Origin: JBCFBK01 sp039679975
Lineage (GTDB): Bacteria; Bacteroidota; Bacteroidia; Bacteroidales; Prolixibacteraceae
Direction: 5' to 3'
Assembly: GCA_039679975.1 (NCBI GenBank)
Contig: JBDKTZ010000459.1
Location: 1-5,743, forward strand
DNA: 5,743 bases
Translations under genes and position numbers: made by a program
Shown: positions 1 to 5,743 of the stretch, piece after piece
Layout of the letters: each line of letters opens with the position of its first letter
Numbering within the stretch: the stretch's first letter is position 1
Notes under the pieces: model-generated
The model's database searches: none
What the model saw: the letters and a program-made list of their open reading frames with translations, nothing else
Told to the model about the DNA's origin: nothing

Positions 1-112
1 GGGTATTGACTGCTGTGAGCCGGGTATCGGTATCGCCTCCTTCATCTTCGCATGCGGCGAGGGCCAGCACCAGCGAGGCGATCATGATCGTTCTGATTCG
101 TATCTTTTCCAT
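1..112 (-). CDS. N-terminus of a second SusE/SusF-like lipoprotein, cut by window edge
   Basis: Only 37 codons are visible, too short to appear in a simple long-ORF scan. The ATG at 112-110 begins MEKIRIRTIMIASLVLALAA, followed by Cys21: a basic start, a hydrophobic core and a lipobox (LAAC), then the acidic EDEGGDTD. This is a lipoprotein signal peptide, probably with a surface-export signal. Aligned without gaps from Met1, it matches the upstream SusE-like protein at 15 of 37 positions, including the Cys and the TAV that follows (residues 33-35). This suggests a paralogue in the SusE/SusF position rather than an enzyme, although a lipoprotein glycoside hydrolase cannot be excluded. It starts 7 bp after the stop of the previous gene, so translational coupling is likely; there is no clear Shine-Dalgarno. 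Confidence 0.8.
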   Translation of the reverse strand, partial: MEKIRIRTIMIASLVLALAACEDEGGDTDTRLTAVNT

Positions 113-119
113 GTTCAGG

Positions 120-1238
120 CTATTTTATGACCAAATTGTGTGTATAAGCTCCTTCTGCATTGAGCGAGAACGTGATGTCGTAGGTTTTATCACTCCACCC
201 GTCGGTAGCCGGATTTTTCCATACCTGATTGTTTGTCCACTGCGCCACATCCGTTTTCTCGACCATGTAATAATAGGCCTCGTTACCGGTGGGTTTACTG
301 TCGTTGTTCACGGCTCTCCATTCAGTTTCACCTGCCGAACTTTCCATGCGGAATTTATACCGATCGTCGGTATTATCGTTCCCGGTAAGGCCTGTAATGG
401 TGTGACCGGTCAGTTCCCACACACCGTAACCCTTGTAAGGCAATTCAATTTTCCTTTGTGACCAGTTCAGGAACAGGCTGACTTTTGTAACTTCTCTTGC
501 GGTGAAAGATCCTGTGTTGAAGTCGAGTTCATACTTGTAAATTCCGGTTTTTGAAACCGTGGAGGTCCCTCCGGCAATCAGCTTATCGCCCGACAGGGAG
601 AATTCGAGAGGAGTACCGACAATCGCACTGACAAATTTAAATGTTTGTCCCTCGGTCAGCCTTGTAAAAATCTCGAACTCTCCGTCCTTGACTTTTTTCA
701 CCAAGAGCGCTTTACTCAGGTCATCGCCGTTTTCCGTTGCCTTCCCTGTGATGTAGAGTTTTTCAGGAATGTCAGCGAGTCCCGACAGGCGGGTTAAGGT
801 GAGGGTTCTTTCCTGTTCGGCTTTCACCGGGTTGATCCCTTTGGACGAGAAGACCGTCCATTTAAGGGTTCCCTGCTGAGCAGACTCAATCCCAGCCAGT
901 GCGGCGATCTTGTTTATTTGCTTATGTGAAATAGTGGCAAAATTATCGCCCCCGTTTCTGTCGGATGCCATCACATAAACCGGGTTGGAGAAATCTCCGT
1001 CAGCTTTGTCGAAAGCTATTTCATACAAGGTCATTCCACTGTCTTCGGCGCGTGCGGGTTCCCATTCAAAATACAGCGAGGCAGGAGCCTGCAGAGCTAT
1101 TGTTTTGCCGTTATCCGGTTCATAGAGTGCTTTGACTGCCGTTACATTCAGGTCTCTTACTTCGCCGTCATCGCTGCAGGCGACACAGGCAAGAATAAGG
1201 GATGACAGGATTAACTGGTTGATAACTATATTTTTCAT
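120..1238 (-). CDS. SusE-like surface glycan-binding lipoprotein
   Basis: This is a 372-residue lipoprotein in the position expected for a surface glycan-binding protein. The signal peptide ends in LILACVAC; Cys21, followed by SDDG, is the better lipidation site than Cys18 because the acidic stretch after it resembles the Bacteroidota surface-export signal. Three regions follow. About 28-150 looks like the SusE-family N-terminal beta-sandwich (LYFEWEPA at 55-62, TLKWTVFSSKG at 124-134). About 158-250 starts PEKLYITG and holds GEFEIFTRLTEGQTFKFV at 187-203. About 251-372 starts TKVSLFLNW and is rich in Trp and Tyr (W259, Y271, W274, W307, Y322-Y324, W334, W340, W348), which could form carbohydrate-binding surfaces. 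The last two regions resemble tandem SusE/SusF-type binding modules. Length is close to that of known SusE proteins. The ATG has no clear Shine-Dalgarno but begins a complete signal peptide. Low sequence conservation in this family means the ligand is unknown. Confidence 0.85.
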   Translation of the reverse strand: MKNIVINQLILSSLILACVACSDDGEVRDLNVTAVKALYEPDNGKTIALQAPASLYFEWEPARAEDSGMTLYEIAFDKADGDFSNPVYVMASDRNGGDNFATISHKQINKIAALAGIESAQQGTLKWTVFSSKGINPVKAEQERTLTLTRLSGLADIPEKLYITGKATENGDDLSKALLVKKVKDGEFEIFTRLTEGQTFKFVSAIVGTPLEFSLSGDKLIAGGTSTVSKTGIYKYELDFNTGSFTAREVTKVSLFLNWSQRKIELPYKGYGVWELTGHTITGLTGNDNTDDRYKFRMESSAGETEWRAVNNDSKPTGNEAYYYMVEKTDVAQWTNNQVWKNPATDGWSDKTYDITFSLNAEGAYTHNLVIK

Positions 1239-1354
1239 GTGTGAATAATTTGCTTTTTAATTGCCACATGGAATAGCGATAACGTGGCGTTTATGCTCAT
1301 TTTCAGTTGGTTTTTACCAAATCATGGCTATTTCATGCGTAGGTAGTTTATGAA
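1239..1354. other. 116-bp susD-susE intercistronic region
   Basis: This is the only sizeable gap in the operon; the other two junctions are 12 and 7 bp. I see no gene, no match to the Bacteroidota -7 element TAnnTTTG on the minus strand (the nearest is ATGATTTG, with AT in place of TA), and no hairpin followed by a T-run. It holds a 7-bp-stem hairpin (1263-1288), a weaker 5-bp stem TTGGT/ACCAA at 1307-1320, and eight sense codons in the susD frame after its stop. The region is A/T-rich just before the next ATG, as is common for translation starts in this phylum. Confidence 0.75.
1263..1288 (-). other. Intercistronic RNA hairpin (not a canonical terminator)
   Basis: In the minus-strand transcript GCCACGT pairs with ATGTGGC across a 12-base loop, giving a 7-bp stem with one G-U pair. 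It is followed by AATTAAAAAGC, which lacks the U-tract of an intrinsic terminator. Hairpins between susD and downstream genes can stabilise the upstream mRNA end or lower downstream expression; that role here is inference from position only. Confidence 0.4.
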
Positions 1355-2974
1355 TTAGTATCCCGGGTTCTTGGTCAGGTTGTTGTTGATATCGCGCTGC
1401 GACTGCGGTACGGCGAACAGGTAGTCCCGGTCTTTGTTGAATTTTCGCTGATCCAGCTGGATGTATTGGGTGTTACCGGCAGCAAACTTTGCCCCGTGCG
1501 GATAGCCGTTCATCACGGTTTCGATGGTTTTCCAGCGACGGATATCGAAAATCCGCAGGCCTTCGATGGCCAGTTCACAACGGCGTTCGCGGCGAATGAT
1601 CTGCTGAAGGTCTGAGCCGGGATAGCTGAGTGCGCTGGCATCGGTAAAGCCTGCCCGCTCACGCAGTGCACGGATCGTCGCATTCCATATGCTTTCGTTC
1701 ATCTGTCCCAGTTCATTTTTTGCTTCGGCATACATCAGCAGCACGTCAGCGTAGCGCATCAGGATCAGATTCAGCCCCGCCTCGATGCCGGCGGGAGCGC
1801 TCGGATCAAAATACTTCCTAAGGTAGTATCCGGTTCCGGTCGAGTTTTGCCCCGGTCCGGCGTACTCGTCCAGATTGGAGGCCTTTGCTTCCGCGGATGA
1901 ACCCGGTTTAATGTATATCGTGGAAACCGTGCCGTCGCCTTTTTTCCATTGGTATCCGTGATATACGATCGTGGCTGCAAAGCGCGGATCCCTGTTCACA
2001 TACGGATCATCTTCGTTATAGCCTGAAGCGGCATCACCAATAGCCTTTCCGTTTTTCATGATATAGTCGTTCACAAGCTCCTGGGTTGGAGCAAAGGCAT
2101 TGATACGACCACCTACAGAAAGAGGAATCGCATCGTAAAACTGACTCCAGGTCCGGTCTGTCAGAACATATCCCAGGTCAAGGATTACTTCGTCATTGTA
2201 TTCATTTTCAGGCAAAAAAAGGCCTGAGTAACTGGGAAACAAAGTATACTGGCCGTATGTTCCGGTCATAATTTTCTCACAGGTGGAGGCCACATTCGCC
2301 CAATCGTTTTCATACAGATACGTCCGTGCCAGCAGGGTCATAGTTGCTCCTTTTGTGATCCTGCCGTTATCGGCATCAGCATATTCGTCCTTTGCCGGGA
2401 GGATATTAGCAACCTCATTCAGTTCATTCCGGACAAAAGCAATCACTTCCGCCCTGGGCGAACGTGCAACCGAATTGGCATCCTGCACGCTCAGGTTATG
2501 ATCGAACAAAGGGACGTCGCCATACTGGGTCGCCAGGCGAAAGAAGAGAAATGCACGGATGAAGCGGGCTTCCGCTTTCATTCTGGTCTTCAATGCCTCG
2601 TCCATATCGGGCACGATATCCACATACTCGAGAAAAGTATGGCAGGTTTTGATGCCTTCATAGCAGTTTTTCCATTCGTTTGCAAAGCGCCCCAGCGCGG
2701 CATCGGCCTGTCCTGACGTAATGATCTTTTCGTCACTGTTTCCGCGGCCTTCATACAGGTTATCCGATAACCTTTCGTTCGCGAAGAAATAATTGGCATC
2801 GAACATCTGGCTGTAGGCCATACTCAAAACAGCCGAAGCTTTCTCGGGTGAAGTCCAGTAGTTCAGATCCGTAAACTTATTGGTAGGCGCCAGGTCCAGG
2901 TCATTACAGGACGTAAACAATGCCAGCAGCATCGAAACAATCGCTATGTGGTATTTTGTTATTCTTTTTCTCAT
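1355..2974 (-). CDS. SusD/RagB-family nutrient-binding outer-membrane lipoprotein
   Basis: This is the surface lipoprotein that caps the SusC barrel and helps capture glycan. It has 539 residues, within the usual 500-600. The signal peptide runs from MRKR through a hydrophobic stretch to the lipobox LFTSC, so Cys23 should be lipidated. The mature start NDLDLAPTNKF followed by NYW is typical of SusD. Family hallmarks are AEARFIRAFLFFRLATQYGD at about 135-153, the helical RITKGATMTLLARTYLY at 205-221 (TPR-like region), NRDPRF at 327-332, LMRYADVLLMYAEAKNELG at 405-423, RRERRCELAIEGLRIFDIRR at 461-480, and a C-terminus of LFAVPQSQRD then KNPGY. These fit the N-terminal SusD-like and C-terminal SusD/RagB domains in order, with no frameshift. 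It starts 12 bp after susC, so the two are almost certainly cotranscribed. The ATG is chosen because it directly precedes a complete lipoprotein signal. The binding residues cannot be assigned to a specific sugar. Confidence 0.97.
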   Translation of the reverse strand: MRKRITKYHIAIVSMLLALFTSCNDLDLAPTNKFTDLNYWTSPEKASAVLSMAYSQMFDANYFFANERLSDNLYEGRGNSDEKIITSGQADAALGRFANEWKNCYEGIKTCHTFLEYVDIVPDMDEALKTRMKAEARFIRAFLFFRLATQYGDVPLFDHNLSVQDANSVARSPRAEVIAFVRNELNEVANILPAKDEYADADNGRITKGATMTLLARTYLYENDWANVASTCEKIMTGTYGQYTLFPSYSGLFLPENEYNDEVILDLGYVLTDRTWSQFYDAIPLSVGGRINAFAPTQELVNDYIMKNGKAIGDAASGYNEDDPYVNRDPRFAATIVYHGYQWKKGDGTVSTIYIKPGSSAEAKASNLDEYAGPGQNSTGTGYYLRKYFDPSAPAGIEAGLNLILMRYADVLLMYAEAKNELGQMNESIWNATIRALRERAGFTDASALSYPGSDLQQIIRRERRCELAIEGLRIFDIRRWKTIETVMNGYPHGAKFAAGNTQYIQLDQRKFNKDRDYLFAVPQSQRDINNNLTKNPGY

Positions 2975-2979
2975 GGTGT

Positions 2980-2985
2980 CTTCTT
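2980..2985 (-). promoter_or_regulatory. Possible ribosome binding site of susD
   Basis: AAGAAG ends five bases before the susD ATG and lies directly after or within the tandem TAA TAA stops of susC. It is purine-rich and resembles a weak Shine-Dalgarno site. Bacteroidota depend little on such sites, and termination-reinitiation from susC could equally drive translation, so this is tentative. Confidence 0.35.
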
Positions 2986-2986
2986 A

Positions 2987-5743
2987 TTAAAATTCCATTT
3001 CCAGTCCAAATCCATAATAGATCAATGTGGGGTAGTTTCGGGCGCTGTTCGCCCCAACGCCTTCTATTCCGCCCATGTTATTTCCGAATTCGGACGATTC
3101 GGGATCGATAAACGAGTTCTTGGATAAAGTCAGCAGGTTTTGTGCGTTCAGGCTGGCGCGCAGCTTTTGAATTCCAAACCTGGTTGTTAGCTGTCGCGGC
3201 AGCGTATAACCCAGCTGAATATTTTTTACCCGGAGGTAAGCGCCGTCAAGCAGATAAATATCGCTCCCGGCTTTTCCCCAGTTGTTTGAAGAAGAAGAGG
3301 AACTTGGAGCAACCAGACGTGGCCAACGGGCATCCGGATTGGTGGGCGTCCAGAAATCCAGCTGATGCTGATAGATCGCATAGGAGTAGTTGGAATGGAA
3401 AGGTTCGATCAGCTCACCACGGATATACATATCGCGTTTCCCCACACCTTGCAGGATCACACCAAAATCAAAACCTTTATACGACACATCATAGGTAAAA
3501 CCAAAAGTATACCGGGGAAAGGCGTTCCCCAATACCACACGGTCCTTATCATCAATGACATCATCCGCATTCATGTTCTTATATTTGACATCACCCGGCT
3601 GAACCGATGCTCCTACGGGCAATGCACTGTTGGCAATTTCTTCGTAGCTCTGAAAGTATCCGTCAGTTTTATAGCCGTAATAGGATCCCAGCGCTTCGCC
3701 CTCACGGATCAGTTTATACAACTGATCGTTCTGGTCGATGCGTTCTTTTCCTCCGAAATCGGTGACTTCGTTTTGCGAATCGGCCACATTCAGGCTGAAC
3801 CTGTGTTTAAAATTCCTGGATGCAAGCTGATAAGTGATCGTCGCCTCCCATCCCCTGTTCCTCATTTTACCGGCATTTTCCTTTGCAGCTCCGCTTCCGA
3901 AGACACTGGATACTTCAGGTGTGAGCAGGATGTCGGTCGTTTCCTTATTAAAATAGTCGAGCGATACGTACAGGCTGTTCTTCAAAAAGGCGGCATCGGC
4001 CCCTATGTTCAGGTTGGCCGACTTTTCCCAGGTGAGATAGGGATTACCATAGGTGTATCCGGTGCCCGGTACCGGTTTGTTGTTGAACACATAACTGTTT
4101 TTATACATCTGATAAACGGTCTGGTACGAGTAGTTGGCTACATTTTGATTACCCAGTATCCCGTATGATGCACGTATCTTCAGGTCTCCGACATTCGAGT
4201 TATACCGTTCCATAAAAGGTTCTGAAGAGATCCGCCATGCGGCCGAAACAGAAGGGAAGAATCCCCAGCGCTCATCTTTGGCGAATTTTGACGATCCGTC
4301 GTAGCGGAAAGTGGCGTCAACGTAATACTTATCCATATAGCTGTATCCGGCACGTCCGAAACCGGATGTAATACTGGTTTCGTCGGTATCGTCGTTGCTG
4401 TTTTTATTGTCTTTGTTTTGCTCCGAATCATCAGTTGTCGGAAGACCGAGATCCTCGTCCGTATACTCCCAGGCTATCCGGCTTGCTTTGAAGGTATACG
4501 ATTCGTTCGATGCACCCAACAAACCGGTTACATGGTGAACGGAATTGAATGTGCGGTCAAAATCCAGCAGGAACTGTGTGCTCAGGGTGTACCTTTTACT
4601 GTTATAGTCTTCGGTCATGGTTTTGGGGTGGATGAACAGCGTCGGAGTTTCATCGTCGCCTGAAGCGTACAGCGGCACTTTCAGATCCCTGCGAAAACGG
4701 TGGTGCTGGGTCAGGTCAAGGCCCACCAGCCCTTTCGCCTTTAATCCTTCGAGGATGGTAAAATCAAGTCCTAAACTACCAATAAAATTATCTTCATCCT
4801 TTTTCTCGTAACCGCCGTCTTTCAGGTAAGCCATCGTATTATCATCGCCGATCACATCATTGATCAGCCATTTGCCGTTTTCCTGAAATTTATAGTAATA
4901 GTAAGGAGGAATACGCGAAGAATTGATAATGGTGTTCCCCGTTCCTCCGGCCACCGTGCGTTCATTCCTTCGGGTATAAGCCATAAAGGAGGTCAGTTTA
5001 AACCGGCCGTATTCGGTCGTCTGGTTGGAACGGAAGTTATAACGCTCCATTCCAAAGTCCCCGACAAAATTGCTTTCCTGATCGAAATAGCCGGCCGAGA
5101 TCATATAGGTACTGTTCTCATTGCCTCCTGAAACGCTCATATTATAATTTTGCTGGAGCCCTCTTTCAAGTATTTTACTGAGATACCAGTATTCTTCATT
5201 CTGATGGTCATATAAATCTCTTATTTGTCCGGGCATAAACAGCGGCGAGCTTCCGACGTTCATATTTGCCTGGTTACGAAGCATGGCATTTTCCCAGCCT
5301 TTTACCGGATGAAACAAAATGTCGGGATCCTGATAGCCAACCATGCTGCTGAACCTGACGACAGGTTTTCCTGTCTTAGCTCCTTTGCGGGTAGTAACAA
5401 TGATCACCCCGTTACCGGAGCGGGATCCGTAAATCGCGGAGCTCCCTGCATCCTTTAGAACCGAGACGTTTTCAATGTCATTGGGATTCAGGTTGTTTAA
5501 TGTTGCGGTACCGGAAATCAGTCCGTCGATCACAATCAGCGGGTCGTTATTGCTCATTGTACTGACGCCCCTGATATTGATGTTCATGCTGTTGTCGTTC
5601 GGGTTCATGCTTTTCTGCTGAATGATCAGGTTGGCCGAAGCACCCTGCAGAGCCTGCATGGCATTATTCACCGGCCTGTCTGAAAATATTTCCTGGTTCA
5701 CCTGATCGATGGCTCCAGTGATACTTTTTCGTTGGCGGGTTCC
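2987..5743 (-). CDS. SusC/RagA-family TonB-linked outer-membrane transporter, 5' end cut by window edge
   Basis: This is the glycan-import barrel of a Sus-like system, expected to import oligosaccharides across the outer membrane with TonB energy and SusD as its lid. The frame is open to the right edge and shows 918 residues. A GTG at 5701-5699 is only an internal Val codon, because the upstream codons continue in frame as GTRQRKSITGAI, matching the segment that follows the TonB box in this family. Visible residues 66-121 carry the SusC/RagA signature: NDPLIVIDG, then NPNDIENVSVLKDAG, then AIYGSRSGNGVIIVTTRKG. Barrel landmarks follow: YDGSSKFAKDERWGFFPS, GDLKIRASYGILGNQN, an NRGWE motif, and an acidic loop NADDVIDDKDRVVLGN. 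The C-terminus ends in GFGLEMEF, a terminal Phe typical of outer-membrane barrels, then tandem TAA stops. Full relatives are usually about 1000-1100 aa, so roughly 100-150 residues (signal peptide, carboxypeptidase-regulatory-like domain, TonB box) are probably missing. Family assignment is secure; the substrate is not. Confidence 0.97.
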   Translation of the reverse strand, partial: GTRQRKSITGAIDQVNQEIFSDRPVNNAMQALQGASANLIIQQKSMNPNDNSMNINIRGVSTMSNNDPLIVIDGLISGTATLNNLNPNDIENVSVLKDAGSSAIYGSRSGNGVIIVTTRKGAKTGKPVVRFSSMVGYQDPDILFHPVKGWENAMLRNQANMNVGSSPLFMPGQIRDLYDHQNEEYWYLSKILERGLQQNYNMSVSGGNENSTYMISAGYFDQESNFVGDFGMERYNFRSNQTTEYGRFKLTSFMAYTRRNERTVAGGTGNTIINSSRIPPYYYYKFQENGKWLINDVIGDDNTMAYLKDGGYEKKDEDNFIGSLGLDFTILEGLKAKGLVGLDLTQHHRFRRDLKVPLYASGDDETPTLFIHPKTMTEDYNSKRYTLSTQFLLDFDRTFNSVHHVTGLLGASNESYTFKASRIAWEYTDEDLGLPTTDDSEQNKDNKNSNDDTDETSITSGFGRAGYSYMDKYYVDATFRYDGSSKFAKDERWGFFPSVSAAWRISSEPFMERYNSNVGDLKIRASYGILGNQNVANYSYQTVYQMYKNSYVFNNKPVPGTGYTYGNPYLTWEKSANLNIGADAAFLKNSLYVSLDYFNKETTDILLTPEVSSVFGSGAAKENAGKMRNRGWEATITYQLASRNFKHRFSLNVADSQNEVTDFGGKERIDQNDQLYKLIREGEALGSYYGYKTDGYFQSYEEIANSALPVGASVQPGDVKYKNMNADDVIDDKDRVVLGNAFPRYTFGFTYDVSYKGFDFGVILQGVGKRDMYIRGELIEPFHSNYSYAIYQHQLDFWTPTNPDARWPRLVAPSSSSSSNNWGKAGSDIYLLDGAYLRVKNIQLGYTLPRQLTTRFGIQKLRASLNAQNLLTLSKNSFIDPESSEFGNNMGGIEGVGANSARNYPTLIYYGFGLEMEF
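3287..3304 (-). repeat. Six-serine codon run in the SusC barrel
   Basis: Six consecutive Ser codons (AGT, TCC, TCT, TCT, TCT, TCA in coding order) encode visible residues 814-819, between RWPRLVAP and NNWGKAGSDIYLLDGAYLRVKN. The position before the conserved DGAYLRVKN strand suggests a surface loop or turn. The three identical TCT codons are a short repeat with some potential for length variation. The frame is intact here. Confidence 0.6.

Noticed and set aside
6..461. 151-codon plus-strand open frame across the left end
   Set aside because: It overlaps both the SusE-like gene and the signal peptide of the next lipoprotein in antisense, and its product looks like no known family.
1307..1320. 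Short inverted repeat TTGGT/ACCAA as a terminator
   Set aside because: The stem is only 5 bp of mostly A/T pairs and no U-tract follows it on the minus strand.
4066..4075. Perfect 10-bp palindrome CCGGTACCGG
   Set aside because: It falls within SusC coding sequence (a Pro-Val-Pro-Gly-Thr-Gly stretch), has no flanking repeat or A/T tract, and is explained by codon content.
3365..4168. 267-codon open frame on the plus strand antisense to susC
   Set aside because: It lies wholly inside a well-supported SusC coding region. Its translation has no recognisable domain and it has no convincing upstream signal, so it is a shadow of the real frame.
5699..5701. GTG as the start codon of susC
   Set aside because: The frame stays open upstream to the window edge, and the extra 14 codons encode GTRQRKSITGAI, a conserved part of SusC. 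The GTG is an internal Val codon.
1..5743. CRISPR arrays, tRNA or rRNA genes, insertion sequences, toxin-antitoxin or defence genes
   Set aside because: No spaced direct repeats, no conserved RNA-gene sequence and no transposase or defence motifs were seen; nearly all sequence is accounted for by the Sus-like genes.

Overview
This window looks like part of a polysaccharide utilization locus (PUL) from a member of Bacteroidota, most likely Bacteroidales. The evidence is a SusC-SusD pair, SusD ending in a family-typical NPGY, short lipoprotein signal peptides followed by acidic residues, little Shine-Dalgarno signal, and a base composition that I judge by eye to be in the high forties percent GC. 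All supported genes lie on the minus strand, so the operon reads from the right edge of the window to the left.

Layout in transcription order: (1) 5743-2987 is a SusC/RagA-type TonB-dependent outer-membrane transporter. It is open at the right edge, so its signal peptide and N-terminal domain are missing. (2) 2974-1355 is a complete SusD-family substrate-binding lipoprotein, 12 bp after susC. (3) 1354-1239 is a 116-bp non-coding gap with a small hairpin and no clear promoter or terminator. (4) 1238-120 is a complete SusE-like surface lipoprotein of 372 aa. (5) 112-1 is the first 37 codons of another lipoprotein, starting 7 bp after the susE-like stop. Its N-terminus aligns without gaps to that of the SusE-like protein, so it is probably a tandem SusE/SusF-type paralogue.

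By analogy with characterised Sus-like systems, the SusE-like protein and its neighbour would hold glycan at the cell surface, SusD would act as a lid on the SusC barrel, and SusC would import oligosaccharides using TonB-ExbBD energy. No glycoside hydrolase, lyase, sulfatase, regulator or transposase is visible, so the substrate cannot be named from this window.

I found no evidence of an unprecedented system. The points worth a second look are modest: the paralogous tandem lipoproteins, the intercistronic hairpin, a short possible gene remnant after susD, and two low-complexity segments in SusC.
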